This document shows positions 35,876 through 44,577 of a stretch of DNA of 64,000 nt, one piece after another. A program made the translations under genes and the position numbers. The stretch is from positions 128,979 through 192,978 of the forward strand of contig NZ_CAKLBX010000002.1 of assembly GCF_920987055.1 (NCBI RefSeq), given 5' to 3'. Under the pieces are notes generated by a model. It was not told the origin of the DNA. It did not search any database and worked only from the letters and a program-made list of their open reading frames with translations. The stretch's first letter is position 1; each line of letters starts with the position of its first letter. The DNA is from Novosphingobium sp. CECT 9465 (GTDB lineage Bacteria; Pseudomonadota; Alphaproteobacteria; Sphingomonadales; Sphingomonadaceae).

Positions 35876-36619
35876 TTGACCACCAAATATCTTACCGGGC
35901 TGCTCGCAAAGGATCTCTCGCACGCAGGTCCCGCTACGCGGACCATGGGCGAAAAGGTGTTCCAGCTGGGCTTTGCTTTGGTGCAATGGCCCTGGCTGCT
36001 CAAAAGCCTTTATGGCGGAACCAAGGCGCAAAAGGCAGCCTTGCTGCAGCGCGTTGGGCTGGATAGCGATGCTTTGCCGCATCTGGGGAGCTGGAAAGCC
36101 GATACCTATCTGCTGCACCGGATCGTTGACGAAATCGAAGCCCGCCAGCCACAGGTTGTGGTGGAATTGGGTTCGGGGGCAACCTCGCTGGTCATCGCCA
36201 AGGCATTGTCGCTGCATGGAGGCGGCGCTCTGTATAGCTACGACCAGCACGAACCATTTGTGCGGCAAATGGGAGAATGGTTGACGGAGCACGAATTGGC
36301 GGCGCGGTTCCATCATGCCCCGCTCGGGCAGCGTGATCCGGCATGGCCGGGGCTCTGGTATGAGCTGCCCGAGATACCCGCGACAATCGATATGCTGATT
36401 ATCGACGGCCCGCCGTGGGCGGTGCATCCCTTTGCCAGAGGGATGGCGGAGCGCCTGTTCGAACGAGTTGCGCCAAGGGGCGTCATTTTACTCGACGATG
36501 CGGCGCGGCCGGGTGAGCGGATCGTAGCGCGGCGATGGCGCAGGAAGTGGAGAGATTTAGACTTCACCTTCGAAGGTGGAGGAACCAAGGGGCTATTGAT
36601 CGGACGAAAGGGGCGTTGA
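35876..36619 (+). CDS. class I SAM-dependent methyltransferase-like protein
   Basis: A 247-residue protein with motif I VVELGSGATSLVIAKAL and an acidic second strand ALYSYDQHEP. IDMLIIDGPPWAVHP gives the motif-IV-like Asp-Gly-Pro-Pro and VILLDDAARPGE follows. The gene would start at a TTG (35876); an ATG at 35945 (MGEKVFQLG) is the alternative. Its stop TGA overlaps the ATG of the CorA gene (TGATG), so translation is coupled. Substrate unknown; DGPP motifs occur in FkbM/TylF-type small-molecule or sugar methyltransferases. Confidence 0.72.
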   Translation: MTTKYLTGLLAKDLSHAGPATRTMGEKVFQLGFALVQWPWLLKSLYGGTKAQKAALLQRVGLDSDALPHLGSWKADTYLLHRIVDEIEARQPQVVVELGSGATSLVIAKALSLHGGGALYSYDQHEPFVRQMGEWLTEHELAARFHHAPLGQRDPAWPGLWYELPEIPATIDMLIIDGPPWAVHPFARGMAERLFERVAPRGVILLDDAARPGERIVARRWRRKWRDLDFTFEGGGTKGLLIGRKGR

Positions 36620-37593
36620 TGGCTATCATTGCAGCACGCGACTATCGCGAGGGCCGAGTCGTCGGCGAGCCGCTTGCGCAGGGTAAAGTGGACGGCCACG
36701 AACGACAATCTCCCGACGCGTTCGCGTGGGTCGGCCTGCTCGACCCTACCTCTGAAGAAATGTCCGCCTGTGCCAAGCGTTTTGGCCTCCATCCGCTTGC
36801 CGTGGAGGACGCGCTCCACGCGCATCAGCTTCCCAAGCTGGAAATCTATGGCGACCAGCTCTTTGTCGTTGCGCGCACTGCCAAGATGGAGGCCGGGCAC
36901 ATCAGCTATGGTGAGACCGCCTTGTTCGTCGGGCGCAACCATATCGTCACCGTCCGGCACGGGTCCGACCAGGGCCACTCGGCACTACGAGAGAAACTCG
37001 AGACACGGCCTGCGCTGCTGGCGCACGGAGTGGACTATGTCCTCCATGCTCTGCTCGATATGATTGCCGACAACTACTTTCCGGTCATCGATGCGGCGGG
37101 CGAGATCGTCCAGCGGCTCGAACAGAGTGCGCTCGATTCCACACTTACCCGCGCCGAGATGCGCGAACTCTTCAACCTGCGGCGGGACCTGCTTTTGCTG
37201 CAGCGAATGCTGATCCCCATGGAAGAGGTCTGCGCGAAGCTGGCCAGCCTCGATTTGCCCAATATCGACCCCGAAGTGCGCCCCTATTTCCGCGACGTGC
37301 TCGACCACGTCCGGCGTGTTTCATCGCTGGCGGCGCTGCACCGCGAAATGCTGAATTCGGTGATGGAGACAAGCGCGTTGATCGTAGCCCAGCGCCAGGG
37401 CGAGATTACCCGCAAGCTGGCCGCTTGGGCGGCGATCCTCGCAGTTCCGACTGCGATCGCTGGAATTTATGGGATGAACTTCGAGAACATGCCCGAATTG
37501 CGAATGGAATATGCCTATTTCGGTGTGCTGGGGACTATCGCGTTCATATGTGTGATGCTTTTCCTGCGCTTTAGGAAATTGGGCTGGCTATAA
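36619..37593 (+). CDS. corA: CorA-family Mg2+/Co2+ transporter
   Basis: A 324-residue magnesium/cobalt channel. The cytoplasmic N-terminal alpha/beta domain contains GLHPLAVEDALHAHQLPK. A long stalk helix leads to two C-terminal helices: the first ends with the selectivity motif YGMNFENMPEL, the second is FLRFRKLGWL with the basic tail. It starts on the TGATG overlap with the methyltransferase gene. A second CorA lies at 38558-39529. Confidence 0.93.
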   Translation: MAIIAARDYREGRVVGEPLAQGKVDGHERQSPDAFAWVGLLDPTSEEMSACAKRFGLHPLAVEDALHAHQLPKLEIYGDQLFVVARTAKMEAGHISYGETALFVGRNHIVTVRHGSDQGHSALREKLETRPALLAHGVDYVLHALLDMIADNYFPVIDAAGEIVQRLEQSALDSTLTRAEMRELFNLRRDLLLLQRMLIPMEEVCAKLASLDLPNIDPEVRPYFRDVLDHVRRVSSLAALHREMLNSVMETSALIVAQRQGEITRKLAAWAAILAVPTAIAGIYGMNFENMPELRMEYAYFGVLGTIAFICVMLFLRFRKLGWL

Positions 37594-37748
37594 CTCGTCT
37601 AGAAATACGCCCATGCCCGCTGTCAATGGGAGATGCCTGCCAATTGGGCGATGCCGCGGTCCGCGAAGCGCTGGGTGTTCGACAAGGTCAGGGCGGGCAA
37701 AGCAGATTTTCGCCTTTCTACCCATCCCCGGACATGAGCGGGACTGGT

Positions 37749-37828
37749 GCGCGATCCCCAAAGCGGCACCGCAGCTTTACCCCGTTCGCGAAAATGCCTG
37801 CCCTTCGGCGAGCGACCCCATAGACGTC
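37749..37828. repeat. dispersed intergenic repeat, copy 5
   Basis: GCGCGATCCCCAAAGCGGCA...CAGCTTTACCCCGTTCGCGA...GCCTGCCCTTCGGCGAGCG. It aligns end to end with 31831-31911 and 33899-33980, with a CTACCCATCC motif upstream. Confidence 0.6.
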
Positions 37829-37855
37829 ATGCGGGCGCCGAGTGCGCCGTTGCCA

Positions 37856-38551
37856 TCATCGGCGGATCGTCAGGCCCAGCGTCACAGACGAGGCGGCGGT
37901 ACCGTCGATGCGGTGGCCTGCCAGCAGGTCCACGTCGATCCGTCCCCGGTCGGTCACCCAGCGCAGCCCCGCCTGACCGCCCGGCGCCCCACGATCTGTG
38001 CCGAATACCTCTCCCATCAGAACAACGTCGGGCACGAGCTCAAACTCGGCCTGAGCGCCCCAGAACAGTGCGTTGCGATCCGCTTCGCCGGGCGCGTTGA
38101 TCCAGCCCAGATTGCCATGAAGCACAAGCCGTTCATTGACCCTCGCGGAAACCGGGACTGTCATACCCATGCTCTCGATCCGGTTGTCACGCGGGTTCCA
38201 TGTGGCCGTCGCCGAGACCGCCACGCCAACGGGTGCCTCTTCGAACGAACGCAGGTTGAGCTTCAGTGCCGGTGCGATCCTGGTGGCGACATCATCGCCA
38301 AAGGTGCGCTGCACGGCACCAGCGATTTCAAGGCGCGGCAGGCCTTTGAGCGTGCAGGCGGGACTAGCGATCGCAAGGCCGCCCCCCTCGCTAGGCAAGT
38401 TCAACCAGCTTTCGACATGGCAAACCCCGGCAGGCAAGGTCGCATCGTCATCGACAATGTGTGCGCCTCCACCCGCACGAGCCGGGTCAGCCAGCCAAAG
38501 CGCAAAGCTGGCGGCGGCAAGCCGCAGCACACAGGCAGGCCCTCGAAGCAT
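37856..38551 (-). CDS. secreted beta-rich envelope protein (paralogue 1)
   Basis: A 231-residue protein with a signal peptide (MLRGPACVLRLAAASFALWL ending ARAGGG). Regular alternating strands follow (LRLEIAGAVQRTF-like repeats, PVGVAVSATATWNP) ending in TLGLTIRR, as in small outer-membrane barrels or transporter-like shells. It starts HIVDDDATLPAGVCHVESW with Cys residues that may form a disulfide. A close paralogue is at 53438-54172. It is 6 bases downstream of the second CorA gene and probably cotranscribed. No family recognised; a role in cation homeostasis is inferred only from neighbours. Confidence 0.72.
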   Translation of the reverse strand: MLRGPACVLRLAAASFALWLADPARAGGGAHIVDDDATLPAGVCHVESWLNLPSEGGGLAIASPACTLKGLPRLEIAGAVQRTFGDDVATRIAPALKLNLRSFEEAPVGVAVSATATWNPRDNRIESMGMTVPVSARVNERLVLHGNLGWINAPGEADRNALFWGAQAEFELVPDVVLMGEVFGTDRGAPGGQAGLRWVTDRGRIDVDLLAGHRIDGTAASSVTLGLTIRR

Positions 38552-38557
38552 CGCCTC

Positions 38558-39529
38558 TCACAGCCACCCGCGCCGCTTGAAATAGAGGTAGGGCAGCAAC
38601 ATCGAGATCACCATCAGCCCCAGCGCGAAAGGGTAACCATAGGGCCATTGCAGCTCGGGCATGAATTCAAAGTTCATCCCGTAAATCGAGGCCACCAGCG
38701 TTGGCGGCAGGAACACCACGGCCGCAACCGAGAAGATCTTGATGATTCCGTTCTGTTCAATGCTGATCATGCCGAGCGTAGCATCAAGCAGAAAGTTGAT
38801 CTTCTGTGAAAGGAATGCATCGTGATCGGACAAGGAACGAACATCACGTGCAACAGTCTTTAGCCGCTCGCGCAGTTCCTTGCGGCTCTTGCGCTGGAGC
38901 AGCAGGGTTGTCGCAAAGGTCGCCAGGCGTTCGAGCGACACGAGGCTGTCACGAATATTGGAAAGCTCATTGGCCTGCCTGCCGAGGTCGGACAGCACCT
39001 TGCCGAAATCGGTCTGGGACCGGGCCTTGATGTCGGTCTTGGCAAAGACGGTCTTGGCCACCGTCTCGATTTCCCGGCCATAGCGTTCGAGCACGTCAGC
39101 GAGACGATCGACAATCGCTTCGAGCAATTGCACGAACACATCTTCGCCATCGATTGCACCGGCAAGTCCGCGATCGGCGCGCTGGCTCATCAGGGCAAAG
39201 ACCCGCGGCTCGTGATGGCGCAAAGTCACCAGTGATGTTGGAGTGAGAACGAATGTGACCGGAGCCATCTCGGGCTCGTCGCCATCACCGAACGCGGGCA
39301 GGATCGCGGTCATAAAGGCAGTCGAACCCTCGATGTAGAGGCGTGAGGAGATCTCAATCTCCTCCATCTCCTCGCGATCAGGGATTTCAACGCCCAGCCA
39401 GCTATTGACCTGCTCTTCGTCCTCGGGAGTGGGACGCAACAGATCGATCCAAATCGCGTTGGTAGATTGGGCAAGTGGCTGGGTAACAAACTGAAGTCTG
39501 CCGTCACATGTATCATAGATGCGCATCAT
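38558..39529 (-). CDS. corA: CorA-family Mg2+/Co2+ transporter, second copy
   Basis: A 323-residue channel protein with N-terminal domain (IWIDLLRPTPEDEEQVNSWL, EIEISSRLYIEG), stalk helices and the selectivity motif YGMNFEFMPEL before the last transmembrane helix, which ends LYFKRRGWL. It differs enough from the copy at 36619 to be a distinct paralogue. It is followed 6 bases later by the secreted beta-rich protein in the same direction. Confidence 0.93.
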   Translation of the reverse strand: MMRIYDTCDGRLQFVTQPLAQSTNAIWIDLLRPTPEDEEQVNSWLGVEIPDREEMEEIEISSRLYIEGSTAFMTAILPAFGDGDEPEMAPVTFVLTPTSLVTLRHHEPRVFALMSQRADRGLAGAIDGEDVFVQLLEAIVDRLADVLERYGREIETVAKTVFAKTDIKARSQTDFGKVLSDLGRQANELSNIRDSLVSLERLATFATTLLLQRKSRKELRERLKTVARDVRSLSDHDAFLSQKINFLLDATLGMISIEQNGIIKIFSVAAVVFLPPTLVASIYGMNFEFMPELQWPYGYPFALGLMVISMLLPYLYFKRRGWL

Positions 39530-39834
39530 CGGTCTGCCGGTTTGTAGCGGTCGGAATTGATTGTGAAGCCCTATAGGCAGGCCAAATCATCGATCCAAGG
39601 CGCCGCGTAGAGGAAAGAGCTGCCCTTCAGCTTGCCACCCAGCTGCGGTTATGAGGGGAATCAATGCGGGTTCGCTAAAACTGCCCGGCAGCTTCTTCAG
39701 GGTCGGTGCCAAATCCCGTGATCAAGTTTCCGTCAAGCAGCACACCCACTAACAGGCCGGTCCTTGCCCTTCACGATCTGGCACGGGAGAAACCGCGCGT
39801 CCGCTTAAACTCTGAGAATGAGGCGCACTACGCG
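39530..39834. other. 305-bp gap, possible repeat fragment
   Basis: No gene seen. Around 39680-39710, CTGCCCGGCAGCTTCTTCAG resembles the centre of the dispersed repeat. It should hold the corA promoter at its left end. Confidence 0.3.
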
Positions 39835-40706
39835 CTAAATGACCCTGCCTCCCAGCACGCGGGCCCCGTTACGGCTTGCCTCGACCGATTGGCGATTGCT
39901 CAGGTGCAGCGTCATGCGTCCTGATCCGGCAGGTTCGGCCCGGTCGAGGTGACGCAGGTTGACGATCACCGAACGTTGGATGCCACGAATTCATCGGCGG
40001 GCAGGCGCTGCTCGAACTCGCCCAGCGACAGCCGCACCAGATGCCGCCGCTGAGTGATCGTGGTGACCTCGGCATAATCCTGCGCGCCTGTGATCGTCAC
40101 GATATCGCCGACAGCAATCGGCACCAGTTCGTCGCCCTGCCGCGTCAGATAGCGCTGCATCGGCCCCGAAGCGACGATCTGCACCGCAGCGGACTGCCGC
40201 CCGCCGCGCAAGGCATAGGCACAGGCAGCAACCAGCGCATAAAGCACAACGCCCTGAAACAGCTGCCACACCAGCGCGACGCCCGAGAACGTCCCGAGCT
40301 GCATCTCGCCGCGCCCGATTGCACGCAGCAGCATCAGGCTCACCAGCACCAGCGCATACCAGCTCGGCGCGGATACCGGCGCGAGCACGATGTGCCACGC
40401 CCCTTGCGCGATCACCGAACGCGGGAGCACCGCGCTGTGGAGGATCAGGTAGAACCCTGCCGCAAGCCCCGCGAGCGGCACGACATTGGCAATTGCGGTA
40501 CTGAGTGCGCTTGCCTAGCCTTCATCCAGCGTAACCGCGAAAACTATGGTGTAGAGCGCCAGCAGCAACGCGGCGCCCATGGCATAGACCGCCCCGACCG
40601 AAGGGAGGCGGTCGCCTGCGCGCAACGCTGGGGGGCGATCAGCAGCCTCCGCAGCACGCGCCGACCGCATGGGCTGATCTTTCGCCGGTTTTGCCATGTC
40701 ATTCAT
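39835..40706 (-). pseudogene. LytTR regulator with TAG and frameshift
   Basis: From ATG 40706 the frame reads an N-terminal charged tail and helix (YAMGAALLLALYTIVFAVTL), meets TAG at 40517-40515, and continues in the same frame as ASALSTAIANVVPLAGLAAG through three more hydrophobic helices into a LytTR DNA-binding domain (LVPIAVGDIVTITGAQDYAE). Near 39984-39992 a frameshift follows the ADEF codons; the other frame then supplies IQRSVIVNLRHLDRAEPAGS and GRMTLHLSNRQSVEAS, the standard LytTR C-terminus, to a stop at 39835. One gene was thus broken twice. It would have been a membrane-bound regulator; it diverges from a secreted hydrolase gene. Confidence 0.85.
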
Positions 40707-40802
40707 CGCTGCAAACGTCCGTTCACGGCTTTTTGGCAGAGGCCGGGCGGCGCAGCGGCAAGGCAGGGCGTGACCCGATCAATCAGCCGGAGATTGCGAA
40801 TC

Positions 40803-42137
40803 ATGCGCACCGCCTCGTTTCTTTCCTGTGCCGTCATGCTGCTTGAGGCCGCTGTGGCCGTGCCTATTTATGCCCAGCAACTGGACCTGCTGCAAACACT
40901 TACCGGTGCCGAGCCCGTGACGGTCGGCCTGCGCGGCTTCACTCCGGGGGAGCAGGTCGAGATCGAGGCTGTGCGCCGAAATGCCGATGGCACCTATCGC
41001 AGCGCTGCCATCTTTGTTGTCGGCCCGGACGGAGCAATTGACCTCGCGCGTGATCCCGCGATTGCCGGAAGCTATCAGGGCGTTGATCCGGCAGGACTGT
41101 TCTGGTCGATGCGGCCCACCCCTCCGGGCGCAGCTGAGCCGGCAGGCATCACCGTGCGGGCGCTCGGCAACTGTCAGGAAGTGTCCCGCGACGCAGCGGC
41201 ACTTGCCGACCTGCCCGATGGCATCGTGATGCGCCCGGTGGCCGAATTTGTCGGCGCTCGGCTTTATCGCCCCGCAGGCACGGATAGGCTTGGCGTAATC
41301 ATCGTGCTGGGCGGATCTGAGGGAGGCTCAGGCTTCGGGCGCAGTATGGGGCCGGTCTTTGCTGCGCAGGGCTATGCCGTGCTTGCGCTGCCGTATTATG
41401 CGCCGAGCTGGGGGAGTGAAGAATTGTCCGGACCGCCAGGCGCCTTCACCGACATTCCGGTTGATCGGCTTGAGGACGTGCGGCGCTGGATCTTGACGCA
41501 GCCCGATATCGACCCGGCGCGCATCGGGCTTCACGGCATATCGAAGGGCGGCGAGTTCGCGCTGATTGCAGCTACGAGGATGCCCTGGCTTCGGGCCGTT
41601 TCGGCCATCGTGCCGAGAGACGTGGTGTGGGAGGGGAGGGGCAGTGATGCGCCCCCGGGCACGGCATCGTCCTTTTCATGGGACGGACAGCCTCTGCCCT
41701 TTGTCCCCTACCGCGGGATGGAGGAAGCCATCGCCGCGCTCGCGCGCGGGGAGCGGCGCGCGCTTACTGTGCCGCATCTCGAAGGCCGCCGTGCCAATCC
41801 GGACAAGGCGGCGGCAGCCCGGATCCCCGTCGAAGAATACAAAGGACCCTTATTGATTGCCGGCGGTGATCGCGATGCCACATGGCCATCGGGCGAGATG
41901 GTGCGCGCGGTAGCGGAACGGCGGGCCGGGGAGGGCCTGCCGACGGTAGCGCTTAGCTTTGCCGAAGCGGGGCATTCCTTGGGCGGGACCGGATGGACAC
42001 CGATGGATTATGAGGGCCGCCCGGTTCCCGCGAGCATCGACGTCGCCGCGCAGAGGATCGTCCATGCCGCCGTTATCGACTTCTTTTCCCGAGAACTTGG
42101 CCGTTTGTCGTCGGAACCAACGCAAGCTGATCGCTGA
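40803..42137 (+). CDS. secreted acyl-CoA thioesterase/BAAT-like hydrolase
   Basis: A 444-residue protein with a signal peptide (MRTASFLSCAVMLLEAAVAV ending YAQ). An N-terminal beta-sandwich follows (VTVGLRGFTPGEQVEIEA, about 40-130), then a BAAT C-terminal-type alpha/beta hydrolase with nucleophile in HGISKGGEFAL, acid in IAGGDRDATWP and His in EAGHSLGGTG. GGAG stands nine bases upstream of ATG 40803. Despite the family name it would act outside the cytoplasm. It is divergent from the broken LytTR gene, which may once have regulated it. Confidence 0.85.
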   Translation: MRTASFLSCAVMLLEAAVAVPIYAQQLDLLQTLTGAEPVTVGLRGFTPGEQVEIEAVRRNADGTYRSAAIFVVGPDGAIDLARDPAIAGSYQGVDPAGLFWSMRPTPPGAAEPAGITVRALGNCQEVSRDAAALADLPDGIVMRPVAEFVGARLYRPAGTDRLGVIIVLGGSEGGSGFGRSMGPVFAAQGYAVLALPYYAPSWGSEELSGPPGAFTDIPVDRLEDVRRWILTQPDIDPARIGLHGISKGGEFALIAATRMPWLRAVSAIVPRDVVWEGRGSDAPPGTASSFSWDGQPLPFVPYRGMEEAIAALARGERRALTVPHLEGRRANPDKAAAARIPVEEYKGPLLIAGGDRDATWPSGEMVRAVAERRAGEGLPTVALSFAEAGHSLGGTGWTPMDYEGRPVPASIDVAAQRIVHAAVIDFFSRELGRLSSEPTQADR

Positions 42138-42209
42138 CGGTTGCGTTTGGCCGGTTCCAGCGAGTTTCTACTGGCGTCGTAGCTTGGCCGCCAGGAATGG
42201 GCTGCTGCG

Positions 42210-43175
42210 TTATTTGCCGCTCAGCATGAAGCTAGCGATGGCAGCTGCCACGCCCGCGGACAGCGGCAGATCGGTAGCGCGGTAGACGGCGATGTTGTCG
42301 GCCATGCTATCGCCTGCCACGTCCTTCAGCACATGGTTCATGCCGGGCACGACCAGCAGCGTGGCACGGGGCTGTGCGGCCTTCAGCCGTTCGCCATCCC
42401 CGGTGGGCACCTGAATATCCTTGCCGCCCTGCACAATGAGCATCGGCAACGCTGTGTCTGTCGCCAGACTGGCGGGATCACGCGCCATCGCGCTGATGAG
42501 ATAGCCTTGTACCGCCGGATGAAACACTTGGAGGAGCGGCCCGGGTAGGGCATCGGCGGCGACCCTGCGCCCGGCAGTGAGTTCGTCGATCGCGCGCTCG
42601 CCTGCTGCGAGCAACGGGGCGTTCGCGGGGTTGGCGCGCAGCTGTTGCCGGATCACTTCGCCAAAAGGGCGTCCGCCCGCCGAAAGCAGAACGAGGCCGC
42701 ACAAGTCATCGACCGCACCGGCCGATGCCAGCGCCACCAGCCCGCCCTCGCTATGGCCGATCAGCCATACGCAAGGCGCGCCGGTCTGCGCACGGATGGT
42801 GGAGACCCATGCGGCGATGTCGGCGACATAATCCGGGATCGTGACTGCATTGGGATCGGCCACTGCCGCGCGGCTGCCGAACATCCCGCGCTTGTCGATC
42901 CGCACGCTGGCGATGCCTTTGTCAGCCAGCGCTTCTGCCAGCAGGCGGTAGGTCGCGGCATTGCCGATCAGCGGATTGTTGCCATCGCGATCAGTGGGTC
43001 CGGAACCGGGAATGATGAGCGCCATGGCCCTCTGCGGGCCTGCGGCGCTGCGCAGGGTGCCCGACAGCGGAGCGTCAGGGCCGGGCGCGGCGATCGGTGT
43101 CTCAGCAGGTTCGCCGCCAAGGGCAGGGGACGCCAGCATCATGGCACAGGCGAGAAACAAGGTGGATTTCGGCAT
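42210..43175 (-). CDS. secreted alpha/beta hydrolase of the SdpR-SdpI operon
   Basis: A 321-residue protein with a signal peptide (MPKSTLFLACAMMLASPALG). Core motifs are ALIIPGSGPTDRDGN, RIDKRGMFGSRA, nucleophile LIGHSEGGLVAL, acid near VQGGKDIQVPTGD and His in VPGMNHVLKDV. It resembles esterase/hydrolases annotated near YqkD/BAAT. ATG 43175 follows the sdpI-like stop by 23 bases, so it is probably the third gene of that operon. Substrate unknown. Confidence 0.86.
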   Translation of the reverse strand: MPKSTLFLACAMMLASPALGGEPAETPIAAPGPDAPLSGTLRSAAGPQRAMALIIPGSGPTDRDGNNPLIGNAATYRLLAEALADKGIASVRIDKRGMFGSRAAVADPNAVTIPDYVADIAAWVSTIRAQTGAPCVWLIGHSEGGLVALASAGAVDDLCGLVLLSAGGRPFGEVIRQQLRANPANAPLLAAGERAIDELTAGRRVAADALPGPLLQVFHPAVQGYLISAMARDPASLATDTALPMLIVQGGKDIQVPTGDGERLKAAQPRATLLVVPGMNHVLKDVAGDSMADNIAVYRATDLPLSAGVAAAIASFMLSGK

Positions 43176-43198
43176 TCTGGTCTTCTCCCGGGTTCGTA

Positions 43199-43852
43199 TC
43201 AGGTGGTATGCCTGCGCGCCAGCCACCAGCTGTAGATCACCGGCACCAGTGCAGCGCAGGTCACCAGCGCGGTGATGATGATCATCCGCACGCCGGACCG
43301 TAGCGGCGCAATGGTCGCCAGCACGATCAGCCCGCCCGCCACCATCATCAGCTTGCCCCCCAACCGGTGCGTGGCGATCCAGTTGTCGGTATTGTTCAAT
43401 GTCCACGGCGTGCGGATGCCCACCAGTAAGCCGGGTCGGGATTTGGGCAGCGCATCGCCCACCATCACCAGCAGCACGCCCATGCCTACCAGCAGCAGAT
43501 CCGGCCCGAGCGTCCAGCCAAGCGCGGGCGCGGCAATCGTCATCTGGACATAGACCATTAGCAGCAGCGAGCCGATCCAGACCGCGCGCAGCACCGGCGC
43601 CGAGGCTTCCAGCTGCGGCTGAAGCGGCTCAAGGCGCGGGATCGCTACGAACAGGAGGCAGAGCATGATCGCCATAACCGCCGGCATCGCGAGCGCGACC
43701 AGCGCAGGCGCCGTGCGATCCGCCTCACCCGCCAGGTTCCAGTGAACTGGCAACTGCGCGCCCGACTTCAGCCCGGCAGCGACCCACAATCCAAACCCCA
43801 ACATCGCCAGCGCCAGCCCAAGCGACGCGGTCAGCAAACCGCGCACGCTCAT
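43199..43852 (-). CDS. SdpI-like immunity membrane protein
   Basis: A 217-residue membrane protein with about six hydrophobic helices and the SdpI family motif LVGIRTPWTLNNTDNWIATH near residue 150. SdpI in Bacillus protects against the SdpC toxin and sequesters the repressor SdpR. Here it overlaps the ArsR-type gene by 4 bases (ATGA), the same order as sdpR-sdpI. No SdpC-like toxin is visible nearby, so a general envelope-stress role is as likely as toxin immunity. Confidence 0.85.
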   Translation of the reverse strand: MSVRGLLTASLGLALAMLGFGLWVAAGLKSGAQLPVHWNLAGEADRTAPALVALAMPAVMAIMLCLLFVAIPRLEPLQPQLEASAPVLRAVWIGSLLLMVYVQMTIAAPALGWTLGPDLLLVGMGVLLVMVGDALPKSRPGLLVGIRTPWTLNNTDNWIATHRLGGKLMMVAGGLIVLATIAPLRSGVRMIIITALVTCAALVPVIYSWWLARRHTT

Positions 43853-44151
43853 GCTTGTTCCCCTATATCCCGCGCAGCGCCTAACCGGTCCTCGCCGATC
43901 CCGACCCGCCCCATGAAGCCCAGCAGCGCTTCTTCCAAGGTTGAAAGGTTGAGCGTGTAGATGATCGATCCGCCGCGGTTTTCGCCCCGTATCAGCCCGG
44001 CCGCCTTTAGCTTGGCGAAGTGGCCCGACATGGTTGGCTTGGAGACCGGAAACCGATCCGCAATCTCGCCCGCACTCATCCCGCCGCGTTTGAGCAGCTC
44101 CAGCACCTCGCGCCGGATGGGGTGGGACAGGACCTCGAACACTTCATTCAT
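43849..44151 (-). CDS. ArsR-family repressor (SdpR-like)
   Basis: A 100-residue winged-helix protein: FEVLSHPIRREVLELLKRGG, recognition region ADRFPVSKPTMSGHFAKLKA, and wing GENRGGSIIYTLN. No Cys metal site of the ArsR/CzcA type is obvious, in keeping with an SdpR-like rather than metal-sensing protein. It is first in a three-gene operon and a 20-bp palindromic site lies just upstream of its start, which predicts autorepression. Confidence 0.88.
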   Translation of the reverse strand: MNEVFEVLSHPIRREVLELLKRGGMSAGEIADRFPVSKPTMSGHFAKLKAAGLIRGENRGGSIIYTLNLSTLEEALLGFMGRVGIGEDRLGAARDIGEQA

Positions 44152-44155
44152 AGCT

Positions 44156-44175
44156 ATTTCGCTAAATTACGAAAT
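44156..44175. promoter_or_regulatory. palindromic operator upstream of the SdpR-like gene
   Basis: Arms ATTTCG and CGAAAT flank an AT-rich centre of 8 bases, five bases upstream of the repressor ATG (minus strand). Size and location fit an ArsR-type operator overlapping the promoter. Confidence 0.65.
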
Positions 44176-44577
44176 AAATCATGTCAACTCTTGCGAGGCA
44201 GGACATTGATGATTCCGAGTTCCGCACCACAGTCGTCCAGAAGAGCCGAGCGCCCCACGCACAATTGAAGCTTAGGCACTAGGCGCAAGATCACCGCGAT
44301 CTTCGACATGACCTCGCTAGCCCGTTCGTTATCAATGTCGCTTCAAAAGATGCGACGATAAAGAAACCCATCTGAGCGCATAGCTATGCACTACAGGCAA
44401 TCGAAATAGCTCAAAAGGGTCAATGTCGGAAGGCTCGGTGAATTGAGCGCCTCTGCCGATCTGATCTGATTGGGGACCCGACCAGCGCTAAGGACAAAGT
44501 GCTGCAATAACTGACGGATCACTCAACAAAATCGCAATTGCGAAAATCTATGTGACGCAACGCCTTGGAGAAATTCG
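44176..44577. other. 402-bp gap, no gene
   Basis: Lower GC than the surroundings, with no convincing frame or RNA structure seen. It should contain promoters for the repressor operon (left) and for the broken small gene at 44578. Confidence 0.35.

Noticed and set aside
40041..40802. Plus-strand extension of the secreted hydrolase frame
   Set aside because: Antisense to the LytTR pseudogene; the signal peptide and ribosome site place the start at 40803.
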